Part shown: positions 12,178 to 21,202 of the stretch, piece after piece | Layout of the letters: every line of letters begins with the position of its first letter | Position numbering within the stretch: the first letter of the stretch is position 1 | Source: Isoetes taiwanensis | Lineage: Eukaryota > Streptophyta > Lycopodiopsida > Isoetales > Isoetaceae | Assembly: GCA_021234155.1 (NCBI GenBank) | Contig: JAJEKV010000061.1 | Coordinates: forward strand, 1,701,950 to 1,765,949 | DNA length: 64,000 nt | Direction of reading: 5' to 3' | Translations under genes and position numbers: made by a program | The notes under the pieces: model-generated | The model's database searches: none | What the model saw: only the letters and a program-made list of their open reading frames with translations | What the model was told of the DNA's origin: nothing

Positions 12178-12904
12178 GACTGATGGGAGCGTAAAAAACT
12201 CAGGTTTTTATGCATAAAATATTTCATGTCACATGATGTATAGAAATGTAATGCTGTAAAAAGAGCATGATCCCAATAGTTCTACAGATTTCTATGCTAT
12301 TCCTTTTTAGGGATAAATTGTTTACTATATTTTACTTGCTCCAACATGAATGCCTTGATCATAAACGTCTAGTCTAAATGGCATGGTTCAGAACTGTGAT
12401 GTTTAAGCAACTAAGGCTACATGGGTTTGCTTGAACGGTATAAATGGGCTGAGTTTTCTAACTGCAGAAGCATGCAACTGGTTTGTTAACATGGTTGCAC
12501 AGATAGGCATCTTTGTGGTGTAAGTCTTATGCAGGATAATGGTTCACTAGTTTGTGTTATCTTATCTGATTAATACTACAGTCCTGTATGTGCTAGGATG
12601 CTTGTAGCATGTCTAGGCATCAATTATTTAAAACAGCCACTGATTTATTCTTACATGCTTGGATGCTTGTAGCACGTCTAGGCATATTATGTCTAAAGCA
12701 ACAAGGTTTGCTGTTGTAGTTTAAAATGATAAAAATGTTAGGATATGCTATGAAATTGACTATGGTTATCAAGGTTGCCAGCTAGATTTGGGACTAAGAA
12801 ATTAGTTCTCGTCTAATGGTAATGATTGAGACCATAATGCTTGAGACCAACTGGGAAATTTAAAATATTGTATTCCATTTTCCTTTTCTTGTTAAATGTC
12901 ACCT

Positions 12905-13032
12905 CAGGGCAAAAGGATACAATTGGTGATCAGTGATAAACTGAGAGACCCAATGTACCTTTTGGCCCTTGCACATTTACCATTATCATGCTAATTGTGT
13001 ATTGATTGGCTGCAGGTACGGGTTCTCTCCTC
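12905..13032 (+). ncRNA. Class II pseudoknot RNA, copy b
   Basis: Near-identical to copy a through the paired regions; stems as described for 6862-6989. Confidence 0.7.
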
Positions 13033-13433
13033 TAATTGTCTCCATTTTGCTGTTAGAGTTGGCGTTAACGCGGAAGAGGATGGAATATGTTATATCAAGA
13101 TTCGAAGTTTCCTTTACACTTTATACTTTCAAATTCAAAACTTCATAGATGTAAGATGTAAGATTTAAGTTTATAGTTGTAAGATTATATGACAAGATGT
13201 AAGATTATTCAAGTTTATAGATTTAAAATTTTATGACAAGATGTAAGATTATTCAAGTTTATAGATGGAAGATTATTTGACAAGTTATATGGGCTTTGGT
13301 TTGGAGAGTGCCTGATGTGGCCTGGCCTAAAAAACCAGGGTGGATATTGGGATAAGTGATCTTGCCTTGAACAAGGTTCTTTTAATGTAATTGTTTGCAT
13401 AACTGTGACTGTAGTCTTGGCAAGAACATGTAC

Positions 13434-13465
13434 GAAGAAGAAGAAGAAGAAGAAGAAGAAGAAGA
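13434..13465 (+). repeat. (GAA)n microsatellite at 5' edge of the autonomous element
   Basis: About 11 GAA units. It is the 5' target remnant of the following element. Confidence 0.97.
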
Positions 13466-13619
13466 GGCTTTGGATATTTAAAATATGAAATGGTGTAATG
13501 GGATCCTTAAGGGACAATGGGGTAAAGATAGAGAGGATGGCTCTAATGAAATATGGCTACAATAATTATGATGGGGCAGGATCATGGGAGTAAAAAAGAT
13601 AGCATGTGGGGAATTGAAT
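13464..13619 (+). repeat. 5' terminal 156 bp, directly repeated at 20624
   Basis: From GAGGCTTTGG to GAATTGAA the sequence is essentially identical to 20624-20779. The repeats flank the element on both sides of its coding part, so they act as short pseudo-LTRs. Confidence 0.95.
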
Positions 13620-14368
13620 GGGCCGGTGTATAATAGTGGATAGAATATTGCGGACTTAGGCAAAAGATATGATGCACAAAAATCATGGATACGGGATCAT
13701 AGATACGAGACAACAAATAATATAAGGTATGCTTATGGTTGTTTTTGTGGTTCGATTTATTTTTATTTAGTGAAAAGCTAAGATATAGATGGTGGTGAGT
13801 TGAAAGATGTGATTGTTGGGCTGGAAAAAGATCTTTAAGAGGCTATGAAAAATGTAGGGATAAATGGACGGTTTTGGCATTATGATTACATGGCTGTAGC
13901 ATTAAATATTGAGGCAGGGTGATTAATTAACATATGATGTAAAAATATGTCATAAGATATGGTTGGATAAGTAGATATAGTGGCTTTTTGCTATGTTGCA
14001 GACCTAGGCTATGGATTAGTGTATAGAAATGCAGGATACGGGTGTACGGATACAAAATACAAAAGGTATATGGTATGTTGCTATGGTTTGACGTATTTAC
14101 TGCAAAAGCTAAGGGTCAAGTGTAGATTTCTCGATTAGGAGGTTGAGTTATGACTGACGGCCCAGTTGGTAAAAGCGCCGGAATATGGTTAATGTTAGGG
14201 CAGGTTGGCCGCTGGCATTCAAGGCATATTCGGAGGGAAAATATATCCTGATTGATGGCAGGTACAGATGGCAAGGGGATTTATACAGAAGGGCGCCCAT
14301 TCTAAAATGCCCGCTCTGGATTTTTTCGTAAGTATTGGCGCTGAACAGAGTTGATACGCTTAAGGATC

Positions 14369-14524
14369 ATGCCTAAGGGTGTCTATGCTAGAGGGCCGGG
14401 TAAGAAGAGCAAAGCTCAGGAGGCCGGAAATGGACCTCCACGAAAATTTGGGAAGACGAACTTTGGAAAGAAGATTAACAACAATACCATGCAGCAAGCT
14501 GGATCTAGAGGCGCTAACATACAG
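14369..14524 (+). CDS. First exon of ORF1 (MPKGVYAR type)
   Basis: 52 codons, starting MPKGVYARGPGKKSKAQEAG and continuing RKFGKTNFGKK. The frame ends at ATACAG|GTTTTT, a phase-0 candidate donor. The 3' partner would be TTTTTCAG|AAGAAATG at 16330/16331, also phase 0, giving a 553-aa ORF1 product. Support: the same exon with the same end and phase occurs in two other diverged units (2490, 29225). ATG 14369 is chosen because similarity between copies begins there. The peptide is strongly basic, with Gly/Lys spacing; no known domain. The donor is weak beyond GT, so the splice is an inference. Confidence 0.6.
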
Positions 14525-15314
14525 GTTTTTATAAGGATTTGTCGTTAAGTTACTAATGTATGATTGAAAGATGATAGATAAAGCCTTAAAAATATGTGTT
14601 CTAAGTGAGGCAATAACAGTTCTAGCGAAAAAAGAGGGGAGCTTATAAGGCTTGTGGAGTATACCATGATGTAGTTAGGAGAAGAATGCTGAAACTTCTT
14701 GTGATATTTAGATAAATATGCTTGCATAAAATACATGAAGATTTGAGGTTGATTTAGTAGGAAAATGGGCGTTAAGTGTTAATAGCTGCCGGAATGGCAA
14801 TAGATACAGTAAGTTGCTATTGTAGTGAGCATTATAAATCATAGGTTATGTTGAATATGGCCGATTGCTGAACCAATAGGGTAATGGGTGTATAAAAATA
14901 AAAATAATAGTCAGATAAAAGGTGAAAGAGGTCTGAAAAATAGCTTATCTCTTGTCTATGATCAGTATGGATAATATGTAGAGGATAAAGCATGTTACAA
15001 AAAAGAGGAATGGTCTGTTAAATACTGTTAGTTTAGATCAGAACATGAATATAGGTACAGATGATGTGGTATGACTAACAAACGTACACATAAATAGCTT
15101 AGGTGTTAATGTAGTTGATGGCAGGAGCTGCATATGGACTGTGATTGGCATGCTTTTATAGCTAGCTGCCTGTATGATTACCAGCTTTGATGTCAGTACA
15201 TAAGAAAGGCTGAAAATGAGCTATGAAATCCTTTTATTTCCTGTTCATAGCTGTATATTTACATATGTATATGGTAATTAAACAGCTGATCGTATGGTCA
15301 TGCTTTAACAAACA

Positions 15315-15430
15315 GGTGAAGGGCGAAGAGCCGTGTAGTTTAAAAGCTTACCTGACGTCCCTTGCACTGTTACCATGTAGATGCTAACTAGTGTAATGTT
15401 TGGATGCAGGTAACCTGAACTACACCTCCT
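15315..15430 (+). ncRNA. Class I pseudoknot RNA, copy D (in the autonomous element)
   Basis: Stem 1: AAGGGCG (15319-15325) with CG (15356-15357) and CCCTT (15359-15363), one base bulged. Stem 2: GTGTAGTT (15333-15340) with AACTACAC (15418-15425). Stems 1 and 2 cross. Stem 3: GTTACC (15369-15374) with GGTAAC (15409-15414), whose loop carries GCTAAC (15383-15388). Stem 2 differs in nearly every copy yet stays paired, while the single-stranded blocks are constant. The order of strands is that of HDV-type ribozymes, but no HDV-like J4/2 with a catalytic C is visible. Confidence 0.8.
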
Positions 15431-16047
15431 AGGAGTTGAAGTAATTTGTTCTTTGTTACAATGTACACATCGGGGGAAGTATCCGATGGATCCCATGCTT
15501 TTTGGTGAGATTATTCTGGTTACTCACCGTAAATGAGATATGGCAAATGGTTGATGCAGTAGGGTAAACTCTGCTGATATAATCTGTGATGATAGTACTA
15601 TAAATGCTGAAGTAAGATAGGATATACCTGTGGTTGTAGAAGGATAATGAGTGTTTGTACTCTAAACATCTATAAATATAAATATTGGAAGGCTGATTTT
15701 GAAGAATGGAATATCTGATTTACTGCCTCATAAAAATATGATGTAGATGCTTATGTTAAGATATCGTGAGTTAAAAAATATGAATAGTAAGGCTTTTATT
15801 GAACTTAATGATTAGATGATACATACAAAATTTAGGGAGAAATGACAAGGGAATAATTGTGGGAATACCGTTATGATCTGCTTGGTACTATAAGTTATAT
15901 GATAAGATGGAATATTTTTTGGCCATGCTTATGAGGAAGATAGGATACTAATATTCTAAACCCAGGTCGGATATGAAAAATAATAACTTAATATGATAGA
16001 AACATGCTGTTTATGGAAATATTCAGAGATCCATAGGATTGAGATGT

Positions 16048-16177
16048 CCTGTCGTGGCCTGGGTTAAAATCCAGGGCAGATATGTGTGTCGTGTCTTTGC
16101 CTTGTTTGAAAGCTTTCAATGTAAATTTGTTTACATAGAATAGTGAGTAATATAGGTGAAGATAAATCGAAGAAGAA
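16048..16177 (+). ncRNA. A-box RNA followed by internal GAAGAAGAA
   Basis: GGCCTGG pairs with CCAGG, followed by GCAGATATG. TCTTTGCC then pairs through G-U with GGTGAAGA about 65 nt later, and CGAAGAAGAAA follows. In other units this second stem is TCTTGCC/GGCAAGA, CTCAC/GTGAG or TTTACC/GGTAGA, so pairing rather than sequence is conserved. Copies lie at 1659, 4355, 7272, 10040, 13311, 21510, 24846, 28177, 39221, 43088, 45955, 49309, 51873, 54011, 56847, 60112 and 63350. In nine of these the trinucleotide expands into a long tract here, and in one (51873) into a short tract. Confidence 0.65.
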
Positions 16178-16218
16178 ATTGTGATTTCTGCTTGCTGGAA
16201 TATTCCAGCAAACACAAT
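16178..16218 (+). ncRNA. Hairpin at the start of the 3' segment
   Basis: The inner stem TTGCTGGAAT/ATTCCAGCAA (16192-16211) is perfect. The outer stem is ATTGTG (16178-16183) with CACAAT (16213-16218). The equivalent hairpin near 21641 has outer arms GTGA/TCAC and inner TTGC/GCAA, and the one near 56978 has TGTG/CACA. The position, immediately after GAAGAAGAAA, is constant. Confidence 0.6.
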
Positions 16219-16303
16219 GGCATTTCAGTCCTATTATACAGTGTTTATGTTGCTGATGGTATAGGTTTTCTTTAAGCTACTCTTATAAGGATATGTTTTT
16301 AAC

Positions 16304-17836
16304 ATGATCGTATGCATTGACATTTTTCAGAAGAAATGTGGTTGGATAAATCAGTTGATGATGTTGGGGTATGGTAGATTGGGGAATGCACCAAATCTGG
16401 CAGTACAGTCCATTATCTATATGATTCCAAACACGGAAATTCATGAGGCTATTCTGGAATTACACAACACATTGGCTTTAGGTGCTGTTTCTCCTGTCAA
16501 CCACCTTGGATTTAGCTCTTGGGTAGAGATATTTATGAAGTTGGATGAAAAGAAGATGGTAACCAAAGATTGTTTGGAGATTATACAACAAGTGTTTGCT
16601 GAAACCCAAGATATCCTTGCTGATAGGACTGAGTTAGATGATGTGTTGGCAGTTGAATTCAAATTCGGGGTTACTTTTCTGGAAAAAGAGCATGAGCTGA
16701 ATGACAGTACGTTTGAAGCGGATGACAGTCTTAAAAATATGCAAGAAAATGTTATTCTGGATGAAGTTGCCCCCCAAGGATTTGCCCGGTATGTTCCTAA
16801 GGTTGATTTAGATGTTTTGAGACAGGAGGTAGATGCCAAAGCTAAAGATATGGAAAAAGGTGAGTTGGTACGGCTTACTTTACAAAACTGTCTGAGGTTT
16901 CCTATTATTTCGGAAATGGCCATAGAGTGGTTAGGAGAAGAATTTTTACATGGTCTTTGGAGGAGCCAGAACTACAGCACATTAGCACCTATTAGTACTA
17001 GAGCTTGGTCTCTAATGGCTAATCTGACAAACGAACAGCTGGTAGAAGTTACCAATTCAGCCAATAATCTGACCAAGATTGTGGATAGAATGGAAATCAA
17101 TTTTCCTTTTGGGATGGATTTGTTCGATAAGAGGTGTAGGAGCAATACTGGTACCACTATGAATATCAAGGCCCATATGGCATATGCTGATATTGAAAGG
17201 AACTACTCCTATATTCATAGGGTATGGAGGAGCTTTAGTCCATATGTGAAGTGTAATTGTAATGCACCATGTTCCGACACAATTACATGGTTAGATCAGG
17301 CTCTATGGTTTGCATTTAATCATTTGGACCGTGTGTATCCTAAATTTACCCCTGCTGGGAGGATGGGGACATTTCTGTTCTTTGTCCAGCAGAATCTAAA
17401 GAAGCCAATCATGGCACATCTGGCCTACTTACAAGTACGAGAAATGATGATTAAAATGACAAATAAATTGGCGGCAAACCCGAACTGTGATGTTAAGAGT
17501 ACATTTGGGGATACAAAGCTAGTGGAGGTGTGTGAAATGATGTTAAAAAATGCTGAGTTTATGACAGGAAAGTTCAAACAAAGCAAAGCTGATTATGCTG
17601 TCTCTGCGCAGACTCAGATGTCTTTGGGGGGGAGTGAGTCTTTTCAGCCTCCTAGAATATTACGTAATAGTACTGGTACTAGTACTAGTACTAGTGTAAG
17701 AATCAATGAACCTGTGATTGATCTGACAGATTCAATAGTTGCATGTACTCCTGGGGAAGCCTCGGTCACAAAAGGTAGCAGGCCGGCTGGGATATTTAAA
17801 GGGAGTGAACTAAAACAAGACAGGCTGTTATACTAA
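16304..17836 (+). CDS. ORF1 protein of the Penelope-like element, unknown function
   Basis: 510 codons from the ATG. The first nine probably belong to the intron (acceptor TTTTTCAG at 16330), leaving 501 codons to be joined to the exon at 14369. I recognise no family. Visible features: acidic N-terminal third, a Cys cluster C317-x-C319-x3-C323, and a Ser/Thr-rich low-complexity stretch around residue 450. Near the C-terminus V471-I-D-L-T-D476 matches the SUMO-interacting motif consensus. The frame is uninterrupted and precedes the RT, so a role as RNA-binding or accessory ORF1 is likely by position only. Stop at 17834. Confidence 0.8.
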   Translation: MIVCIDIFQKKCGWINQLMMLGYGRLGNAPNLAVQSIIYMIPNTEIHEAILELHNTLALGAVSPVNHLGFSSWVEIFMKLDEKKMVTKDCLEIIQQVFAETQDILADRTELDDVLAVEFKFGVTFLEKEHELNDSTFEADDSLKNMQENVILDEVAPQGFARYVPKVDLDVLRQEVDAKAKDMEKGELVRLTLQNCLRFPIISEMAIEWLGEEFLHGLWRSQNYSTLAPISTRAWSLMANLTNEQLVEVTNSANNLTKIVDRMEINFPFGMDLFDKRCRSNTGTTMNIKAHMAYADIERNYSYIHRVWRSFSPYVKCNCNAPCSDTITWLDQALWFAFNHLDRVYPKFTPAGRMGTFLFFVQQNLKKPIMAHLAYLQVREMMIKMTNKLAANPNCDVKSTFGDTKLVEVCEMMLKNAEFMTGKFKQSKADYAVSAQTQMSLGGSESFQPPRILRNSTGTSTSTSVRINEPVIDLTDSIVACTPGEASVTKGSRPAGIFKGSELKQDRLLY

Positions 17837-17848
17837 GGCAAATAACAG

Positions 17849-18314
17849 GTAATAATTATTTTGATCACAATATCATGATGTTAGTCCATTGAGCTAATGC
17901 ATGGTGATCTGCTTGTGTGCAGTATATACTATTGGGTCCACTGATACCCATAGTATTGAATGGATTTGGAGAACACTACGGGGAGCATATACATATAGTA
18001 GGAGGATATAACTAATAGCGTGGTTCTATAAGATCCATATGACATTTTGTGGTGTTTTGGGACTCCAAAATACTGATTTTGTGTAAAGGCAAAATTTTAC
18101 AATGTGATTTGCCAAAGTTTTGTAATATCATATCGATTAATATATATGAGGATTTATAGTTAAGATCTGGTGACCATGTGTACTGTGTTTAATATATATG
18201 CTATGAGATGATCTTATATTGGGGAGCAATGTAACAAAGAACCTGAATATTATGTCTTTAACTGAAAAATGCTGTTGGATATGGTAATCTAATGCAAAAT
18301 TTATGCTTGTACAG
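17849..18314 (+). other. Candidate phase-0 intron between ORF1 and RT (466 nt)
   Basis: Donor AACAG|GTAATAAT and acceptor TGCTTGTACAG|GAC, with TCTAAT as a possible branch site just upstream. Removing it places RT codon 5 in the ORF1 frame, but two TAA codons (17834 and 17843) still separate them. So the RT is either made by reinitiation or readthrough, or the fusion is broken in this copy. Otherwise the segment is non-coding. Confidence 0.4.
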
Positions 18315-20396
18315 GACTGGCCAGTGATCTACAGAAATATAAGGCTGTGCCCCAGTGGCAGAAAGATTTTGAATAACGGGAGAGGTATTTCCAAAGGGAA
18401 GGTCAGAATCCACTTTACCTTCTGTTCAAAAATCATTGATAAGATAGATATCAGATCATGTATTAAAGAGTACATGAAAAAAAGACTGGGGGATTTTATT
18501 GGTGAGAAAATAATGGAGGACACAGGGATAGGATGGAAATATGATGAACAGCTAGTAGACTACATGTACAAGCCATATAGAATCTTTGCTGATGAAGAAA
18601 TACCCAAATGTGTTTGCCATAAAACTGGTATGGCTAAATTTATTGACAAAAAGATTGGACACGTTAGAACGATGGACCTGAATATTATCAAATCTCGGGA
18701 ATTAAGAAATATGTTTAAAAAGGGATTGAATTATATTCCTGATAAACCTTTGTGTTTGGTTGGATTTGCTAAGGATATAAGGGCAGGATTAGAGCAGTTA
18801 TTTGATATGCATGAAGGGAGGGGAATAATTCTACATCCGTATGAAAGAAGTGGAATAATAAGCAGCTTGGTTAAGGAGATCAGAGGCAAAGCTGAAAAGA
18901 TTATTGACGGACAAAACAGAACCAAATGTGCCCTATATGATAAAGATGTTAGAAATGGCATGAAATGGCTAGTACAAAATCTATATATAGCAGGGGTGGA
19001 TAAGGCTGCAAATGTCCCGTCATTCATATGCCCTTGGTATATTCGTGATATGGCAAGAACCAGATTGCATGGTCCAGACTTTGAAAAATGCAAAGTTAGC
19101 AAAGATGTTATGCTGGGGAATTTAATAGAGGATTTAAGTGAGCTTTTTGGGTTGGAATGTCCATACAAGGATAAGATCCCATATCTTTTAGGCACCTTCA
19201 AGGCGCATAAAGATGAATTCAGGTGGATAACTAATGCAAATCGGACTATCTTTACTTTGCCATCTAAAATTGTGACTAGAGGGCTGAGAGGGATTTTAGA
19301 TGTGCTCCCTAACACATATATGAAGATGCTCAGTAAGATAAATGTGTTATTACCTGGGAAGGTCAACCCATTTTGGATTGTTAGCTCAACATACGAGGTG
19401 ATGCTGAACCTGCCACATAAGATGCATGATGTATTTACAGCAGATGTTTCTAAATGTTATGAAAATATTCCGATTGAAGGTAAGTCTAGTATTTGTGAAG
19501 TTTTGGCTGAAATCATTGACATGGGAGTTGCATATATGAGCGGTAATGGTAACAAATACAAGTTATGGTTTAAAATCATCAAGGATGATATTGCGTATGT
19601 TTGGGATTCCAAAAAACAGGAAGGAAGTAATTGGAAATGCATGGATCAGGAAGAATTCTTGCAGTTGAATATATGGTTGCTACAACATTGTTTCTTGATA
19701 CAAGGATCGAATGTTTGGAGGCAGAAATGTGGTATCCCAATGGGATTTGCCTGCTCGCCCGAATGGTGTAATTTATATTTATCCTACTATGAGTTTTCAC
19801 TAATTAGAAAGCTGGCAATGCAAGGCAGATTTAATGACATTATTAGATTCAAAGATGCAAGGCGGTTTATGGACGATCTTTTTATTCCTAATGGTGGGAA
19901 CTTGGAGATATTTTTTCAAAAGGATAAGAAGGATAGTGAATCCGATAATCTATACAATTTAGAAGTGCTACAAATTAAAGATGAGACCGTATATAGAGAA
20001 AAAGAAGATGGGTCTGGTAGTATTGGCTATAAAGGTAATTTTCTTAATATGACGTTTGAAGTTATTGACCAGGTGGCTGGTCTGTATCAGACATCGAGAT
20101 ATGACAAAAGGGTGAAGTTGCCGTTTCATATTATGAGGTTTATACATGCTAGCAGCTGCCGTCCCTACCTTAATGCTAGCAGGGTGATCATTTCACAAAT
20201 GTTACCTTATATGTATGTACACACCAGTGCACATAAGGCTGCTGGGGATATTAAGGAGCTTATGGATGAGTTTGTGAAAAATGGATTTCAAAAAGCAGAT
20301 ATTCAAGAGAATATTATGAGGATGATCACCATGGAAAAGTTTCCAGGGCTGTTGTATGACGTGCAGATTTTGATAAAGTGTTTAGAAGAACAATAA
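18303..20396 (+). CDS. Penelope-like reverse transcriptase, endonuclease domain not seen
   Basis: 697 codons, intact. RT palm motifs: A, FTADVSKCYENIPI with D381; B, CGIPMGFACSPEWCNLYL (G477-I-P-M-G481); C, RRFMDDLF with D524-D525. Before the palm come IPKC103-V-C105-H and GHVRTMDLNIIKS (119-131), resembling the CxC/His region upstream of RT in some Penelope-like groups. The block YLLGTFKAHK (near 295) is the usual Penelope/telomerase-type finger region. The protein ends soon after the thumb and no GIY-YIG motif is seen at either end, so it may belong with endonuclease-lacking members that use existing 3' ends. The start is uncertain: ATG 18303 lies 12 nt before a candidate acceptor. The product would copy the element RNA in the nucleus. 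Confidence 0.9.
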   Translation: MLVQDWPVIYRNIRLCPSGRKILNNGRGISKGKVRIHFTFCSKIIDKIDIRSCIKEYMKKRLGDFIGEKIMEDTGIGWKYDEQLVDYMYKPYRIFADEEIPKCVCHKTGMAKFIDKKIGHVRTMDLNIIKSRELRNMFKKGLNYIPDKPLCLVGFAKDIRAGLEQLFDMHEGRGIILHPYERSGIISSLVKEIRGKAEKIIDGQNRTKCALYDKDVRNGMKWLVQNLYIAGVDKAANVPSFICPWYIRDMARTRLHGPDFEKCKVSKDVMLGNLIEDLSELFGLECPYKDKIPYLLGTFKAHKDEFRWITNANRTIFTLPSKIVTRGLRGILDVLPNTYMKMLSKINVLLPGKVNPFWIVSSTYEVMLNLPHKMHDVFTADVSKCYENIPIEGKSSICEVLAEIIDMGVAYMSGNGNKYKLWFKIIKDDIAYVWDSKKQEGSNWKCMDQEEFLQLNIWLLQHCFLIQGSNVWRQKCGIPMGFACSPEWCNLYLSYYEFSLIRKLAMQGRFNDIIRFKDARRFMDDLFIPNGGNLEIFFQKDKKDSESDNLYNLEVLQIKDETVYREKEDGSGSIGYKGNFLNMTFEVIDQVAGLYQTSRYDKRVKLPFHIMRFIHASSCRPYLNASRVIISQMLPYMYVHTSAHKAAGDIKELMDEFVKNGFQKADIQENIMRMITMEKFPGLLYDVQILIKCLEEQ

Positions 20397-20404
20397 CTTC
20401 TCGG

Positions 20405-20500
20405 GTAGGATTGTAGGGCCCTTCTTTTCATAAGAAGGGTCCTACATCTTAGTACCTTTCTTATGCAAAGATGGATCCTGCTATCCGAGGGAGGGATGCG
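20405..20500 (+). ncRNA. 3' terminal hairpins of the autonomous element
   Basis: Hairpin 1: GTAGGGCCCTTCTT with AAGAAGGGTCCTAC (20413-20445). Hairpin 2: ATCC-GAGGGA-GGGAT (20483-20497), then GCG and the GAA tail. Non-autonomous units end the same way with a different hairpin-1 sequence (GTAGGACCCC/GGGGTCCTAC) and CATCC..GAGGGAGGGATG. This is the likely recognition site of the RT on its RNA. Confidence 0.75.
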
Positions 20501-20620
20501 GAAGAAGAAGAAGAAGAAGAAGAAGAAGAAGAAGAAGAAGAAGAAGAAGAAGAAGAAGAAGAAGAAGAAGAAGAAGAAGAAGAAGAAGAAGAAGAAGAAG
20601 AAGAAGAAGAAGAAGAAGAA
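20501..20620 (+). repeat. (GAA)40 tail of the autonomous element
   Basis: 40 GAA units directly after the 3' hairpins. Confidence 0.98.
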
Positions 20621-20623
20621 AAA

Positions 20624-20779
20624 GAGGCTTTGGATATTTAAAATATGAAATGGTGTAATGGGATCCTTAAGGGACAATGGGGTAAAGATAGAGAGGATGG
20701 CTCTAATGAAATATGGCTACAATAATTATGATGGGGCAGGATCATGGGAGTAAAAAAGATAGCATGTGGGGAATTGAAT
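20624..20779 (+). repeat. Second copy of the element's 5' end (partial tandem copy)
   Basis: It matches 13464-13619 and breaks off at GAATTGAA, where it joins the interior of a different unit. The junction shares about AATTG with the neighbouring sequence. Confidence 0.93.
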
Positions 20780-21074
20780 TGTGATACATTTTGGAAGTGA
20801 TTATGATGCCTGAAAAAATCTGAAATATGTTGGAAATGCTTATATAAATGTTGAGATGGAACTGTGGAAGTTAAAATGTTAAATATTTTATGATATGCTA
20901 TGAAACTGACTATGTTGATCAAGGCTAAAATCATATTTTTGAGATCATAATAACCAGCTAGATTTGGGACTAAGAAATTAGTTCTCGTCTAATGGTTATA
21001 CTTGAGATCAAATGGGAAGTCTATAATGCTAAAAACGTTAATATTCCAGTGTCCTTTCTTGTTAAATGTCACCT

Positions 21075-21202
21075 CAGGGCAAAAGGATACAATTGGTGAT
21101 CAGTGATAAACTGAGAGACCCAATGTACCTTTTGGCCCTTGCAAATTTACCATTATCATGCTAATTGTGTATTGGTTGGCTGCAGGTACGGGTTCTCTCC
21201 TC
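21075..21202 (+). ncRNA. Class II pseudoknot RNA, copy c
   Basis: Same stems as copy a. One loop difference (GCAAATTTACC for GCACATTTACC). Confidence 0.7.

Larger units (their letters stand above)
10301..13433 (+). mobile_element. Array unit with class II RNA, A-box terminated
   Basis: The 5' end is GAATATTCTCTTTGGAT. The interior has a 3 x 31-bp tandem repeat (12085), the short hairpin near 12790, a class II pseudoknot (12905-13032) and an A-box (13311-13433; TCTTGCC pairs with GGCAAGA). The part from 12085 on resembles the units at 44.6 and 48.0 kb. No supported gene. Confidence 0.7.
14525..16330 (+). other. Candidate intron 1 (1806 nt) holding the RNA structures
   Basis: It runs from CAG|GTTTTT to ATTTTTCAG|AAG and is phase 0 on both sides. 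It contains the pseudoknot, A-box, internal GAAGAAGAA and the 16178 hairpin. An internal TGCTAAC followed about 20 nt later by TGCAG|G (near 15409) also looks like a branch point and acceptor, so a shorter intron is possible. Penelope-like elements are known to keep introns when they transpose. The stretch 14525-15314 otherwise shows nothing recognisable. Confidence 0.45.
13466..20500 (+). mobile_element. Autonomous Penelope-like element, about 7.0 kb
   Basis: Order: 5' start GAGGCTTTGG, exon 1 (14369-14524), class I pseudoknot (15315-15430), A-box (16048-16168), internal GAAGAAGAA (16169-16177), hairpin (16178-16218), ORF1 (to 17836), RT (18303-20396), 3' hairpins (20413-20500), then (GAA)40. 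ORF1 and RT are uninterrupted, so the copy may be recent. Its first 156 bp recur after the tail (20624-20779), a partial tandem copy as is usual for Penelope-like elements. There are no LTRs, gag-pol, integrase or RNase H. Bases 13620-14340 hold no coding signal. Confidence 0.85.

Noticed and set aside
13311-13433. Hammerhead ribozyme (CTGATG before a stem)
   Set aside because: The second core box GAAA is not placed after the stem and several A-boxes lack CTGATG altogether.
15315-15430. HDV-like ribozyme
   Set aside because: The strand order fits, but the segment before the last strand is too short for a J4/2 with catalytic C, and cleavage-site features are missing. Kept as an unassigned pseudoknot.
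18731-19366. 211-codon antisense frame in the RT gene, and a 160-codon one in ORF1
   Set aside because: Shadow frames of well supported sense genes with no recognisable protein features.
13466-20620. LTR retrotransposon or bacterial-type retron/DGR
   Set aside because: No LTRs, integrase, RNase H or protease; RT motifs and the GAA ends fit Penelope-like elements, and the context is eukaryotic.
20501-20620. CRISPR or satellite array
   Set aside because: Uniform trinucleotide repeats without spacers.
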